Notes under the pieces: model-generated
Told to the model about the DNA's origin: nothing
The model's input: the letters and a program-made list of their open reading frames with translations, nothing else
Database searches by the model: none
DNA from: Paucibacter sp. B2R-40
GTDB lineage: Bacteria; Pseudomonadota; Gammaproteobacteria; Burkholderiales; Burkholderiaceae_C
Direction: 5' to 3'
Length of the DNA stretch: 64,000 nucleotides
NCBI RefSeq assembly: GCF_025717555.1
Contig: NZ_JAJIRP010000002.1
Location: 62,001-126,000 of the forward strand
Part shown: positions 16,343 through 23,586 of the stretch, in pieces
How positions within the stretch are numbered: the first letter of the stretch is position 1
Layout: the number at the start of each line of letters is the position of its first letter
Program-made: the position numbers and the translations under genes

Positions 16343-16411
16343 TATCTCGGAGCGAACTTCCCGGCAATCTGCCGGTCAGATACGCCAACGCTGCCCTGCC
16401 CAGCAGCAGAG

Positions 16412-17164
16412 TCAGGCGCCGCCGCGGCGACGACGCAAGCGCAATGCCAGCAGCCCCAAACCGGCAAGCATCAGCGCATAGGATTCAGGCTCCGGCACCG
16501 CGACCACGGTCCGCGTGAAGTAGCTTTGACCTTGGCAATCAGCCAGGGAATCTCGATTGCAGGTGCTGGCGGGAAAAGCCACCGCATCGAGCATGTGCCC
16601 CTCGGCATCCAAGCCTGAAACATTCAACCAGACCAAGGACCGGTAGAAATAGTAATCACCCGCGGCCACGGCACCGGCACTGGGCGAAAAGGTCCCAAAC
16701 AAATAGTCATGATGCCCGCCGGGCGCCAGGACATAGGGCTCAGAAAAAGGATTGGCAGCGAACGAGAAGTTATAGGGTGGCCCATCCGTGCAATTGAGGG
16801 AGAAGCTGCCGCTGCAACCGAAACCGATGGTCAGGCTAAAGCTGGTGTAGCTCGTGAAGTCACTTTGAAAATACCCCCCTTGGCCGTCGTTCCAAGTGCC
16901 ACTGGTCGGAAGATCTGCGGCATTCAGGCCTGCCAGCGGCAAATTGCTGTCAAGCGTGAAGCTCTCGCTGGGGTCCTTGTTGCTGAAGCGAACATGGACA
17001 TCAATGCTGTCATTGGGGCCGACCACACCCGTGGGCTCGGTGAACACCAAGGACAAGGAGGACCACGCCGCTTGGGCCGAGGCCGGTGGCACCAGCGCAA
17101 AACCAAGGCCAGCCAGCAAGGCTGCACGCATTGAAAGTCCAAAAGAGCACGTTGTCTGCTTCAT
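16412..17164 (-). CDS. PEP-CTERM sorting-domain protein
   Basis: Exported protein of 250 residues. The start MKQTTCSF was chosen over an upstream in-frame start because GGAG lies six bases before it and a signal peptide follows (cleavage near PPASA-QAA). The mature part is beta-rich (VVGPNDSIDVHVRFSNKDPS) with four central cysteines in two pairs. The C-terminus is VPEPESYALMLAGLGLLAL plus RLRRRRGGA, the PEP-CTERM sorting signal. It is divergent from the four-gene operon that starts at 17456. Confidence 0.85.
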   Translation of the reverse strand: MKQTTCSFGLSMRAALLAGLGFALVPPASAQAAWSSLSLVFTEPTGVVGPNDSIDVHVRFSNKDPSESFTLDSNLPLAGLNAADLPTSGTWNDGQGGYFQSDFTSYTSFSLTIGFGCSGSFSLNCTDGPPYNFSFAANPFSEPYVLAPGGHHDYLFGTFSPSAGAVAAGDYYFYRSLVWLNVSGLDAEGHMLDAVAFPASTCNRDSLADCQGQSYFTRTVVAVPEPESYALMLAGLGLLALRLRRRRGGA

Positions 17165-17222
17165 GATTTCTCCAAAAATATTAGGGCCAGATGCTGCGGT
17201 CAGCACAGCCAACGCTACGCCT

Positions 17223-17289
17223 CAAGTTCGGTTTAGCCATCCCCCTAAGGCGCTGCTTTTCGCCTGCCCGGGGGCATTTCTCGAACTTG
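17223..17289. repeat. Nested inverted repeat
   Basis: Outer arms CAAGTTCG (17223-17230) and CGAACTTG (17282-17289), middle arms CCCCC (17241-17245) and GGGGG (17270-17274), inner arms AGGCG (17248-17252) and CGCCT (17261-17265) around the loop CTGCTTTT. All three pair in register in one 67-base hairpin. Confidence 0.65.
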
Positions 17290-17371
17290 CTTGCGCCTGG
17301 TCAACAAGCGCCAGGGCTCGCGGCTGAACTTGCTCAGGCCTTGATCTAACGCAATACGTCAACAGCGCCAG

Positions 17372-17390
17372 GCCCGCAAGCTTTGCGGGC
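17372..17390. repeat. 8-bp stem hairpin upstream of four-gene operon
   Basis: GCCCGCAA and TTGCGGGC form a perfect stem around a 3-base loop (GCT). There is no T tract after it. It lies 65 bp before the first start codon of the operon, in the probable leader. Confidence 0.6.
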
Positions 17391-17455
17391 ACTTCATGCG
17401 AGGACGGCAGCCCCCTCGCCCGCTTGATCAGCGCTGCGCTCACCAGGGAATATTC

Positions 17456-18475
17456 ATGGCCAAGCCCACCCATCCGAAGTCGGCTCACCGATCCACGCCA
17501 AGCACCGCCTTGAGTCGCAGAGAGCCGCAGGCACTGGCTAGCCGCGATGCCGGCGGCGGAGCCGGCAGCAGCAATAGCAGCGGCGGCGCGGCACCAAGCT
17601 CTGGCGTAGGCGCTTTGATAGCCAGTCAACTGGCCGATATGACGCCCAGCTTCGGCAATATCCTGGCCTCGATCGGCCTCGGCGTGGCACGCTCGCAAGC
17701 GGCCTTGGATGAAGGCGTGATCGAGACGGTCAAGCAACTGGCCGACACCAAGATCACCGTCGTCACCGAGGTGATCGAGCAACTCGATGATGATGGCCTG
17801 CCCAATGTGGCCGCCACACAGCTCGTCACCAACGAGCTGTCGGTCTTGAACTTCGTCGCCCCGACCGTGCATGAATGGCAGCATGTATCGCTGTCCATGG
17901 ACATGAGCGTGGGCGCGATGGATGAGCAGACCGGCTTGTCCTACAGCCTCACGCAGACGCACAGCGGCAACACCCGGGGCGCCTTGGCCGGGCTGGTCGG
18001 TGTGGGCGCGATGTCCACCAACAGCAGCGTTTTGTCCATGCAGCTGAATGCCGAGCGCGAAGCGCAGTGGTCGAACGGCACCGTGCAGCTGGACGCCGTG
18101 CTCGCGCCTCGACGCACCGGCAAATTCCCGGTCCCGGCGCAGGTGACGATAGGCCCGCAACTGTTCATCAGCCAAGGCGCGGTGAGCGAAACCAAGACCG
18201 GTGGCGTGCTGACCGAGCGCAGCGTCGAGTTGATGATCAGCGTGCGCAAGGCCAGCGGAGCGGTCAACCCCGACAAAGAGCTCAGCCTGGATGCCGGCGG
18301 GCTGCTGCCCAGCTTCTCGAGCGACGATCCCTTCACCGGCTCGACCACCAATGCCGACGGGCGATGCAGCGTCAGCCTGCGCCGCCCCATCACGCCGGGC
18401 TTTGCACAGCCGGCCCGGCGCAGCATCACGCTGCGCTTGGGTGAGATCAGCAAGCGCTTTGACTTGGTGATCTAG
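17456..18475 (+). CDS. DUF2589-like protein A, first gene of four-gene operon
   Basis: Protein of 339 residues, no signal peptide or membrane segment. The start MAKPTHPK has AGGGAA upstream. Residues 1-48 are low-complexity (Ser, Gly, basic). A helical part follows (50-105, SQLADMTPSFGNILASIGLG and RSQAALDEGVIETVKQLA), then a beta-rich part starting with LSVLNFVAPTVHEW at 128-141 and VSLSMDM. That order (helices, a Pro-containing turn, then beta strands) resembles DUF2589 proteins. Residues from about 245 to the end resemble a small Ig-like fold (VELMISVRKASGAVNPDKE, then TNADGRCSVSLRRP). The next gene is a clear paralogue and lies 25 bp downstream. Function unknown; the DUF2589 link is by pattern. 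Confidence 0.8.
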   Translation: MAKPTHPKSAHRSTPSTALSRREPQALASRDAGGGAGSSNSSGGAAPSSGVGALIASQLADMTPSFGNILASIGLGVARSQAALDEGVIETVKQLADTKITVVTEVIEQLDDDGLPNVAATQLVTNELSVLNFVAPTVHEWQHVSLSMDMSVGAMDEQTGLSYSLTQTHSGNTRGALAGLVGVGAMSTNSSVLSMQLNAEREAQWSNGTVQLDAVLAPRRTGKFPVPAQVTIGPQLFISQGAVSETKTGGVLTERSVELMISVRKASGAVNPDKELSLDAGGLLPSFSSDDPFTGSTTNADGRCSVSLRRPITPGFAQPARRSITLRLGEISKRFDLVI

Positions 18476-18500
18476 CTATCAAACTGAGCAGGAGAAAATC

Positions 18501-19460
18501 ATGGGCAACACCCTCTCGTCTCCCTTCCAAGCGGGCAACGCAGTGAACGCAGCCAACGCCGGCAGTCAAATGCTGATCGATACCAGCTCGCCCAAAGGCT
18601 TGGCCAGCAATCTGCAAAGTGCCGGCATGAGTTTCGGCCAGCTGGTGGCCAGCACCGGCCAAGCGGTGGCCGACACGCAGATGCGCCTGAACACCACCGG
18701 TGCGGCAATGGCCTCGGCCCTGGCGACTACGCAGGTCGAAGTGATCGCGGCGCAGGAAAGCATCTATGACGACGACGGCCATCTGCATGAGGCACGCACC
18801 TTCACGCGCAAGCTGCCCTTGGTCAACTTCATTGACCCGGTGTTCTATGAATGGACAGCGGTGCGCCTGCAGGGCGAGTTCTACGCCAGCGGCTTCAGCG
18901 GCAGCGCCAACGTCACCGCGACGACGCAGACCGAAACCAAACAGCCCGGCAGCGGCGCCTTTGGCTTCATTTTCGGCGCCAACAAGGTCGACACCCAGAC
19001 CAACACCAGCACGGTCACGGTCGGCGCTACGACCACGCAAGAGCGCTCCTTCGGCCATGTGCGCGCCAGCGCCTTGCTGCAGCCCAAGCGCGATATCGGC
19101 GTGCCGCCGCCGCGCCAGGTGGTGCGCGGGCCCAGCCTGAATGTGGTGGCAGGCGAGATCAAGGACGTGATGGACGGAGAGGTCTTGCAGGCGCGCACCA
19201 TGGCGGTGTTGATCGAGCTGCGCCGGGCCGACGGCAGCGCAATCGCCGGCAAGGCGATAGCCATCGACACCGATGGTGCGCCCTGGAGCTATACCGACGA
19301 CACGGCGATGCTGACCGACGCACAAGGCCGCTTGGCGCTGACGCTGCGGCGCGACTTTCTGGCCGCACTGGCCGGTGCTGCGCCGGACACAGCGCCCAAG
19401 GATTTGATTCTGAGCGCCCGGCTGGGCCTGGTGTCAAACAGCAGCAGCCTGAGCTTTTAG
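18501..19460 (+). CDS. DUF2589-like protein B, paralogue of protein A
   Basis: Protein of 319 residues, no signal peptide. It has a strong ribosome-binding site (AGGAG) 7 bases before ATG. The domain order is the same as protein A: a helical part (MSFGQLVASTGQAVADTQMR, 43-62), then LPLVNFIDPVFYEW at 105-118, which aligns with LSVLNFVAPTVHEW of protein A, then a Thr-rich beta region, a shared SALLQPKRDIGVPPPRQV segment (matching DAVLAPRRTGKFPVPAQV), and an Ig-like C-terminus (IELRRADGSAIAGKAIAIDT, LTDAQGRLALTLRRD). It is probably a partner of A in a hetero-oligomer; that is inference. Confidence 0.8.
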   Translation: MGNTLSSPFQAGNAVNAANAGSQMLIDTSSPKGLASNLQSAGMSFGQLVASTGQAVADTQMRLNTTGAAMASALATTQVEVIAAQESIYDDDGHLHEARTFTRKLPLVNFIDPVFYEWTAVRLQGEFYASGFSGSANVTATTQTETKQPGSGAFGFIFGANKVDTQTNTSTVTVGATTTQERSFGHVRASALLQPKRDIGVPPPRQVVRGPSLNVVAGEIKDVMDGEVLQARTMAVLIELRRADGSAIAGKAIAIDTDGAPWSYTDDTAMLTDAQGRLALTLRRDFLAALAGAAPDTAPKDLILSARLGLVSNSSSLSF

Positions 19461-19468
19461 TCGCTTTC

Positions 19469-19897
19469 ATGAGCCGCTTGCCCGTCCGCCGCGCCAGCCT
19501 GCCCGCGCAACAGGCGCCACTGTCCAGCCTGCTTTGCGAAGCCGTGGCCGGCGTGCTGCGCGCGCAAGCCGAGCTGGACCGCGACGCGCTGAGCCGCGTC
19601 ACCCAGTTTGTGCAAACACCGAATGGGGCTTTGAGTTTGCCGCCGCTCTGGTACTCAATGACACAGGTAGATCTAAGCTTCGAGATGGCGGCCACGGTGA
19701 GCAAGGTCAATGCGCGGCCAAGCACTAAAGGCACTAACGGCACTAACGGCGATAGCGTACGGCTTGACTGTCGCCTGCTCAATCCCGCCATGGTCAGCCT
19801 GTTCGGCCACAGCGCGTCCAGCGGTTTGAAAGTGACCCTGCGGCTGGCGCCGCAGGACGCCGACGGCTTGCGGCCACTTGATACGCAAAGCAGCTGA
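19469..19897 (+). CDS. DUF2589-like short protein C
   Basis: Protein of 142 residues, third gene of the operon, 8 bp after B. It contains the short form of the shared architecture: a helical part (APLSSLLCEAVAGVLRAQAE), then GALSLPPLWYSMTQVDLSFEM, close to the DUF2589 pattern of a conserved Pro before an aliphatic/aromatic beta strand. A 9-bp tandem repeat encodes TKGTNGTNGD near residue 90, a probable flexible loop. It has no Ig-like C-terminal part. The start ATG lacks a clear ribosome-binding site, which fits translational coupling to B. Confidence 0.72.
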   Translation: MSRLPVRRASLPAQQAPLSSLLCEAVAGVLRAQAELDRDALSRVTQFVQTPNGALSLPPLWYSMTQVDLSFEMAATVSKVNARPSTKGTNGTNGDSVRLDCRLLNPAMVSLFGHSASSGLKVTLRLAPQDADGLRPLDTQSS

Positions 19898-19906
19898 GCC
19901 ACAACC

Positions 19907-20857
19907 ATGCCCTTGCCGCCTGTCTCTGAGCCGAGCAATATCAAACGTGTCGGCAGCGAACGCTTGGTTCGCATTGATGGGGTCAATGGCATCTTCACGC
20001 CGATCGGCAGCACGGCCGAGCTGCCGATCGGCGCGGATGAACGCGCCAATCTGCAAGCCGTCATCGACGCGCTGAAGCAAGAACTGAGCAGCGTGCAAAG
20101 CGAGAAGCAGCAGGCCGAACAGCAACTCAGCCAGCTGCGCGACCGACCCTCGGCGCCGGACGACTTCGCCAGCGCGGTACAGCAGTCATTGGACGAGTTG
20201 CAGGGACGCATGGCGACCATGCGCAATGCAATGTCCAACTTCGCCGTGCGCGAGTTCAAGCTGGAAGCGAGCGTGTTTGTGCAGGTCTCGGCGCTGGGCA
20301 ATATCGAGTACCGCTTTGTGCAGCCGGGCGACCAGATTGAACCAGCCGCGCTGTCCAAGCTGACGCTGGATGTGGTGCCGGTGCCCAAGAGCAATCTGGC
20401 CGGCGTGTGGTCCAGCGAGTTGTTTCAGCCCGAGCTGGCGCTAGGCGGTCTGCCCGGCCTCACTGATGTTCAGCTCAAGCGACTGGAGGGCGCGGGCCTG
20501 TTCTCGGTCGGCGAGTTTTTGCAAGTCGGCACCCGGGCGCGCGCGCAAGTGACGCTGCAAGCCCTGCTCGGAGCCGAGCGCCAGCAACTGCAGCGCTGGG
20601 CCCAGCAGGCCGCGCTGATGTGCTTGCGAGGCGTGAACGGCGCAGCTGCGCTGGTCTTGATCGAAGCCGGCTTCGGCAACTTCGAGCTATTGGCCGGCCA
20701 CGCGCCGGAGACAGTGGCGCGTGGCTATGCACGGGTGCGCGCCGCGCACAAGGACTGGGGCGCGCCCTTGGCCGGCATCGCCTGGGCCCGGCAGTGGGTG
20801 CGCGCAGCCCGGCAGTATCTGGGTCTACCCGAGGACGCTGCGGCGGCTGGCACTTGA
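19907..20857 (+). CDS. Operon protein D: coiled coil, DUF2589-like strand region, helix-hairpin-helix C-terminus
   Basis: Protein of 316 residues, 9 bp after gene C, no signal peptide. Residues 46-80 form a coiled coil (LKQELSSVQSEKQQAEQQL). Residues 85-170 have a helix followed by beta strands (VREFKLEASVFVQVSALG, LTLDVVPVPK), reminiscent of proteins A-C. From residue 181 GLPGLTDVQLKRLEGAGL and FSVGEFLQV form a helix-hairpin-helix-like unit, and a second one may follow (GVNGAAALVLIEAGFGNFEL). Such units bind DNA or proteins. It could be the platform or nucleic-acid-binding part of the system. Function is unknown. Confidence 0.75.
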   Translation: MPLPPVSEPSNIKRVGSERLVRIDGVNGIFTPIGSTAELPIGADERANLQAVIDALKQELSSVQSEKQQAEQQLSQLRDRPSAPDDFASAVQQSLDELQGRMATMRNAMSNFAVREFKLEASVFVQVSALGNIEYRFVQPGDQIEPAALSKLTLDVVPVPKSNLAGVWSSELFQPELALGGLPGLTDVQLKRLEGAGLFSVGEFLQVGTRARAQVTLQALLGAERQQLQRWAQQAALMCLRGVNGAAALVLIEAGFGNFELLAGHAPETVARGYARVRAAHKDWGAPLAGIAWARQWVRAARQYLGLPEDAAAAGT

Positions 20858-20879
20858 CACTTGACACTCGACACTTGGG
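20852..20879 (+). repeat. Heptamer tandem repeat across stop codon of gene D
   Basis: ACTTGAC, ACTTGAC, ACTCGAC, ACTTGGG in direct succession. The stop codon TGA of gene D lies in the first copy. Because the unit is not a multiple of three, loss or gain of a copy does not extend the frame: each shifted copy soon meets another TGA. Confidence 0.7.
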
Positions 20880-21012
20880 CCGGACACTGTGCCCGCACCC
20901 GCAATTATTTCAAGGCCCATGCTCTAGGCTGGACCTTTCCCCTACTTCAGCAGTCCTTGGGGTTCTCGCTATTCACCCCAAGCTAGCGGGCTGCGCCCAC
21001 TTGAACTCGAAT

Positions 21013-21399
21013 TCATTTGGCGTGCGACGCGAGCTCTTCGACCAACTGAATCAGCTCGGCAGCGTTGTTCGTACAAGCATTGGCGTCATGAAGTGACGCC
21101 TCCTCGCGCAGCGCTGGCGCGTCCAGCGATGCGTAAAAAACGACAGGTGTTTGATCGTCCCGCCCGCGCATACTGTCCAACAAATGAAACCCTTCCCTGA
21201 GCCCTTCCTTTCGGCCCATGTCCGAGATCACGGCCAAGTATTTGTTCTTTGCAAGCAGCGCCAAGGCCAACCCGGTTGATAAGGCATAGGAGATATGAAT
21301 ACCTCTACGTTCAAGATGGGCGGCAATCGGTCGGTTGTCCTTGGGCTGATCATCTACCCAAAGGACCCGACGGCTGGCGTCGTAGCGATATGGAGTCAT
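21013..21399 (-). CDS. Stand-alone receiver-domain protein (atypical response regulator)
   Basis: Protein of 128 residues made only of a CheY-like receiver domain. The start MTPYRYD was chosen since the upstream frame is low-complexity. VLWVDDQP at 12-19 supplies the acidic pair (D16, D17), and ISDMGRKEG holds the expected phospho-acceptor D60. TPVVFYAS at about 87-94 gives strand 4. The conserved Lys-Pro of ordinary receivers is missing: the equivalent strand-5 region reads NACTNNAAELIQLV. The VLWVDDxP form is familiar from receivers encoded beside conflict-type effectors. No output domain or partner kinase is adjacent. It is in lower-G+C DNA between the four-gene operon and puuD. Confidence 0.8.
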   Translation of the reverse strand: MTPYRYDASRRVLWVDDQPKDNRPIAAHLERRGIHISYALSTGLALALLAKNKYLAVISDMGRKEGLREGFHLLDSMRGRDDQTPVVFYASLDAPALREEASLHDANACTNNAAELIQLVEELASHAK

Positions 21400-21549
21400 T
21401 GCTTTTGTAGAGGTCCGGTGCCTAGCGTCGAAGTTAAGCGGCGAGCGATGGCTGGGCGCGGAAGGCCCAGGATGACATGGCAGCCTGGAGTGCGCAGCCC
21501 TTCCGACTTGGCTCGAACGAATGCTCAGGCGTCGCTGCACGCATGTTGG

Positions 21550-21933
21550 CTATGGCTTTGCAGCGCTCCAGTACGACAAGAAGTCTCTTCCGGTCGAGTT
21601 TGTGAGACCCTCGAGTCGACTGCCCGTGAGAATCGCTGAGTGGTTGTAGGGGCCCGACTGGTCTGATGTGACGAAGGCGATGCGAACCGTACCCCAATCG
21701 GTATTGATTCTCGCTTGTTCAATGGGCGCGCCATAAAAGGTGCCAGAGAAGGTCTTTCCATTGACCGAGGACACTACGAATTCTTGAAAGTAAGCCGCCG
21801 CAGTTGGCGTCGGTCGCAGGTCTACCTTCCAGACGCCAATAAGTGCCTGCGGATCGGCAGGCTTTATATCTACGTTGGGTGCTGCGCATCCAGCGACCAG
21901 CGCAAAGGAGAGTAGCGATACTGCGATTCGCAT
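21550..21933 (-). CDS. Small predicted lipoprotein of unknown function
   Basis: Protein of 127 residues with a lipoprotein signal peptide: MRIAVSLLSFALVAGC, lipobox LVAGC with Cys at residue 16. The start was moved 16 codons inward to the ATG that opens this signal and has AGGAAAGG upstream. The mature part is a small beta-rich domain (ALIGVWKVDLRPTP, EFVVSSVNGKTFSGTFYG, AILTGSRLEGLT) like a lipocalin-type fold. No family is recognised. Confidence 0.75.
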   Translation of the reverse strand: MRIAVSLLSFALVAGCAAPNVDIKPADPQALIGVWKVDLRPTPTAAAYFQEFVVSSVNGKTFSGTFYGAPIEQARINTDWGTVRIAFVTSDQSGPYNHSAILTGSRLEGLTNSTGRDFLSYWSAAKP

Positions 21934-22262
21934 TTGAGCCTTTCCTGACCGTGTGAGAGACAGTGGTTTCGCGACGCCCAACTAGGCCATGGGGCGACCC
22001 CGCTGCTGCGTACCGCAGCGACTGCGCCGCTATTTTCTGGGTATCTCGGCTAGCCCGCACAAACTTGCTGCAGATCCTCCCACTTGCCCGGTTTGTACCA
22101 CGCGTGTCGAATCGCTAAAACCAGCAAACCCTTGAAGCAGGCTGGCTTGGAGTGAGTTCACGAACTCCAAAATTCATCGGCATACAGGGATATCCGGCCT
22201 TGTTGTTGGAGCTCACGTCGTCCACGCCAAGCAAGCAGGCTTGGTTTGGCTCGGTCGCCGAT
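21934..22262. other. Intergenic region between puuD 3' end and lipoprotein gene
   Basis: 329 bp with no supported gene. It contains the lipoprotein promoter side and, at 22148-22171, a hairpin with arms TTGGAGT and ACTCCAA that may weakly end the puuD transcript; no T tract follows it in the leftward direction. Confidence 0.5.
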
Positions 22263-23465
22263 CTAGTCGAGTCGAACTTTTGCCCCGGCCTCGAACCAGC
22301 GCCCCAGCAGCGCCCGCTCCGCCTCGGTGATGCCAGTCGCATTGTTGAGCGGCATCAGCTTTTGCAGCACCGCCTGTTGATAGATCAGCGGCGCGTTCTG
22401 CGCGATCAAGGCCTGCGTGTGCAGCTGCACCCCCTTCTGCGCGAGGTCGGCGTTATGGCACATCACGCAGCGCTGCGTGATGATGGTCTGCACCTCAGCA
22501 AAGCTAGGGGCCACCGCTTGCGCGGCGAGCGGCACGCGCAGCGGCGCCATCCACAGGATCAAAGCCGCCAGCAGCGCCAGCGCAGCGGCCACCAAGCTCC
22601 AGGCGTTGACACCCTTGTGCCGCTTGACGAAGTAGCTGCGCACCAGCACGCCCACGGCCATCAGTGCAATCAGCACCAGCCAGTTGTGCGCATGGCTGTA
22701 AAGCATGCCGTAATGGTTGCTGAGCATCGCGATCAAGACAGGCAGCGTGAAGAAGGTGTTGTGCACGCTGCGCTGTTTGCCGCGCTGGCCGTAGACCGGA
22801 TTGACCGCGCGGCCGGCGCGCATATCGGCAATCACCTGCTTCTGGCCCGGAATGATCCAAACCAAGACATTGGCGCTCATCATCGTCGCCAGCATCGCGC
22901 CGATGATCAAGAACGCGGCGCGGCCGGCGAACAGCTGGCAAGCAGCCCAAGTTGCTGCGGCGACGAAGACGGCGATCAGACCCAAGACCCGACCGTCGTT
23001 GCCAATCTGGCCATCCTTTGTTTTTCCCAGATGCCTGCAAATCTGGTCATAGACCAGCCAGCCCGAGAGCAGAAAGCCCAAGGCTGCCGCAATCGCCGCG
23101 CCAGGCCCCCAAGCGTGTATCCGTGGGTCGATCAGATAAGTGCTCGCATTGAACAGATACAGCGTCACAAAGAGCGCGAAGCCGCTGATCCAGGTCCAGT
23201 AGCTTTCCCAATAAAACCAGTGCAAATGCTGGGGCAGATTGGGCGGCGCCACCATGTATTTTTGCGGGTTGTAAAAGCCGCCGCCATGGACGGCCCACAA
23301 CTCGCCGCTCACGCCTTTGGCACGCAAATCGGCAGCGACGGGAGCGACAAGATGGTTATCCAACCAGACGAAGTAGAAGGAGGCGCCGATCCAGGCGATG
23401 CCCACGATCAGGTGCAGCCAGCGCAGCAGCAAAGCCGCCCAATCAAGCAGATAGGCGAGATCCAT
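22263..23465 (-). CDS. puuD: Membrane urate hydroxylase PuuD (urate oxidase with cytochrome c domain)
   Basis: Oxidises urate to 5-hydroxyisourate, the first committed step of urate breakdown, at the cytoplasmic membrane. The protein has 400 residues. The N-terminal 300 residues have about eight hydrophobic segments with the family signatures WLHLIVGIAWIGASFYFVWL, WAVHGGGFYN and LHWFYWESYWTWISGFAL. The C-terminal 80 residues are a cytochrome c domain with one haem site, CVMCH near residue 335, and a downstream KLMPLNN that supplies the Met ligand. It would pass electrons to the respiratory chain rather than to oxygen. UraH and UraD, which process its product, are 11-13 kb further along, separated by the caspase/CHAT block. 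Confidence 0.93.
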   Translation of the reverse strand: MDLAYLLDWAALLLRWLHLIVGIAWIGASFYFVWLDNHLVAPVAADLRAKGVSGELWAVHGGGFYNPQKYMVAPPNLPQHLHWFYWESYWTWISGFALFVTLYLFNASTYLIDPRIHAWGPGAAIAAALGFLLSGWLVYDQICRHLGKTKDGQIGNDGRVLGLIAVFVAAATWAACQLFAGRAAFLIIGAMLATMMSANVLVWIIPGQKQVIADMRAGRAVNPVYGQRGKQRSVHNTFFTLPVLIAMLSNHYGMLYSHAHNWLVLIALMAVGVLVRSYFVKRHKGVNAWSLVAAALALLAALILWMAPLRVPLAAQAVAPSFAEVQTIITQRCVMCHNADLAQKGVQLHTQALIAQNAPLIYQQAVLQKLMPLNNATGITEAERALLGRWFEAGAKVRLD

Positions 23466-23586
23466 ATGAGTCTCAATCCAAGAATCAGATGCATCTCACC
23501 ACAGGCGGGCGCTGTGAGCTGCGGACAAGTCGCGTCATTGATGGCCGCTGCGACGATGCCGCAAAGTGTAGCGAGCTTTGCAGCCC

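Larger units (their letters stand above)
17165..17455. other. Structured divergent intergenic region
   Basis: Between two outward-facing genes. It holds a large nested inverted repeat (17223-17289), a second strong hairpin (17372-17390) and an imperfect direct repeat, GTCAACAAGCGCCAGG at 17300-17315 and GTCAACAGCGCCAGG at 17358-17372. No reading frame is convincing. It must contain the promoters of both flanking transcripts. Confidence 0.6.

Noticed and set aside
17456-20857. Four-gene operon as a known type VI or contractile injection cluster
   Set aside because: No sheath, baseplate, spike or ClpV-type protein is present; the similarity among A-D is to each other and to a DUF2589-like pattern.
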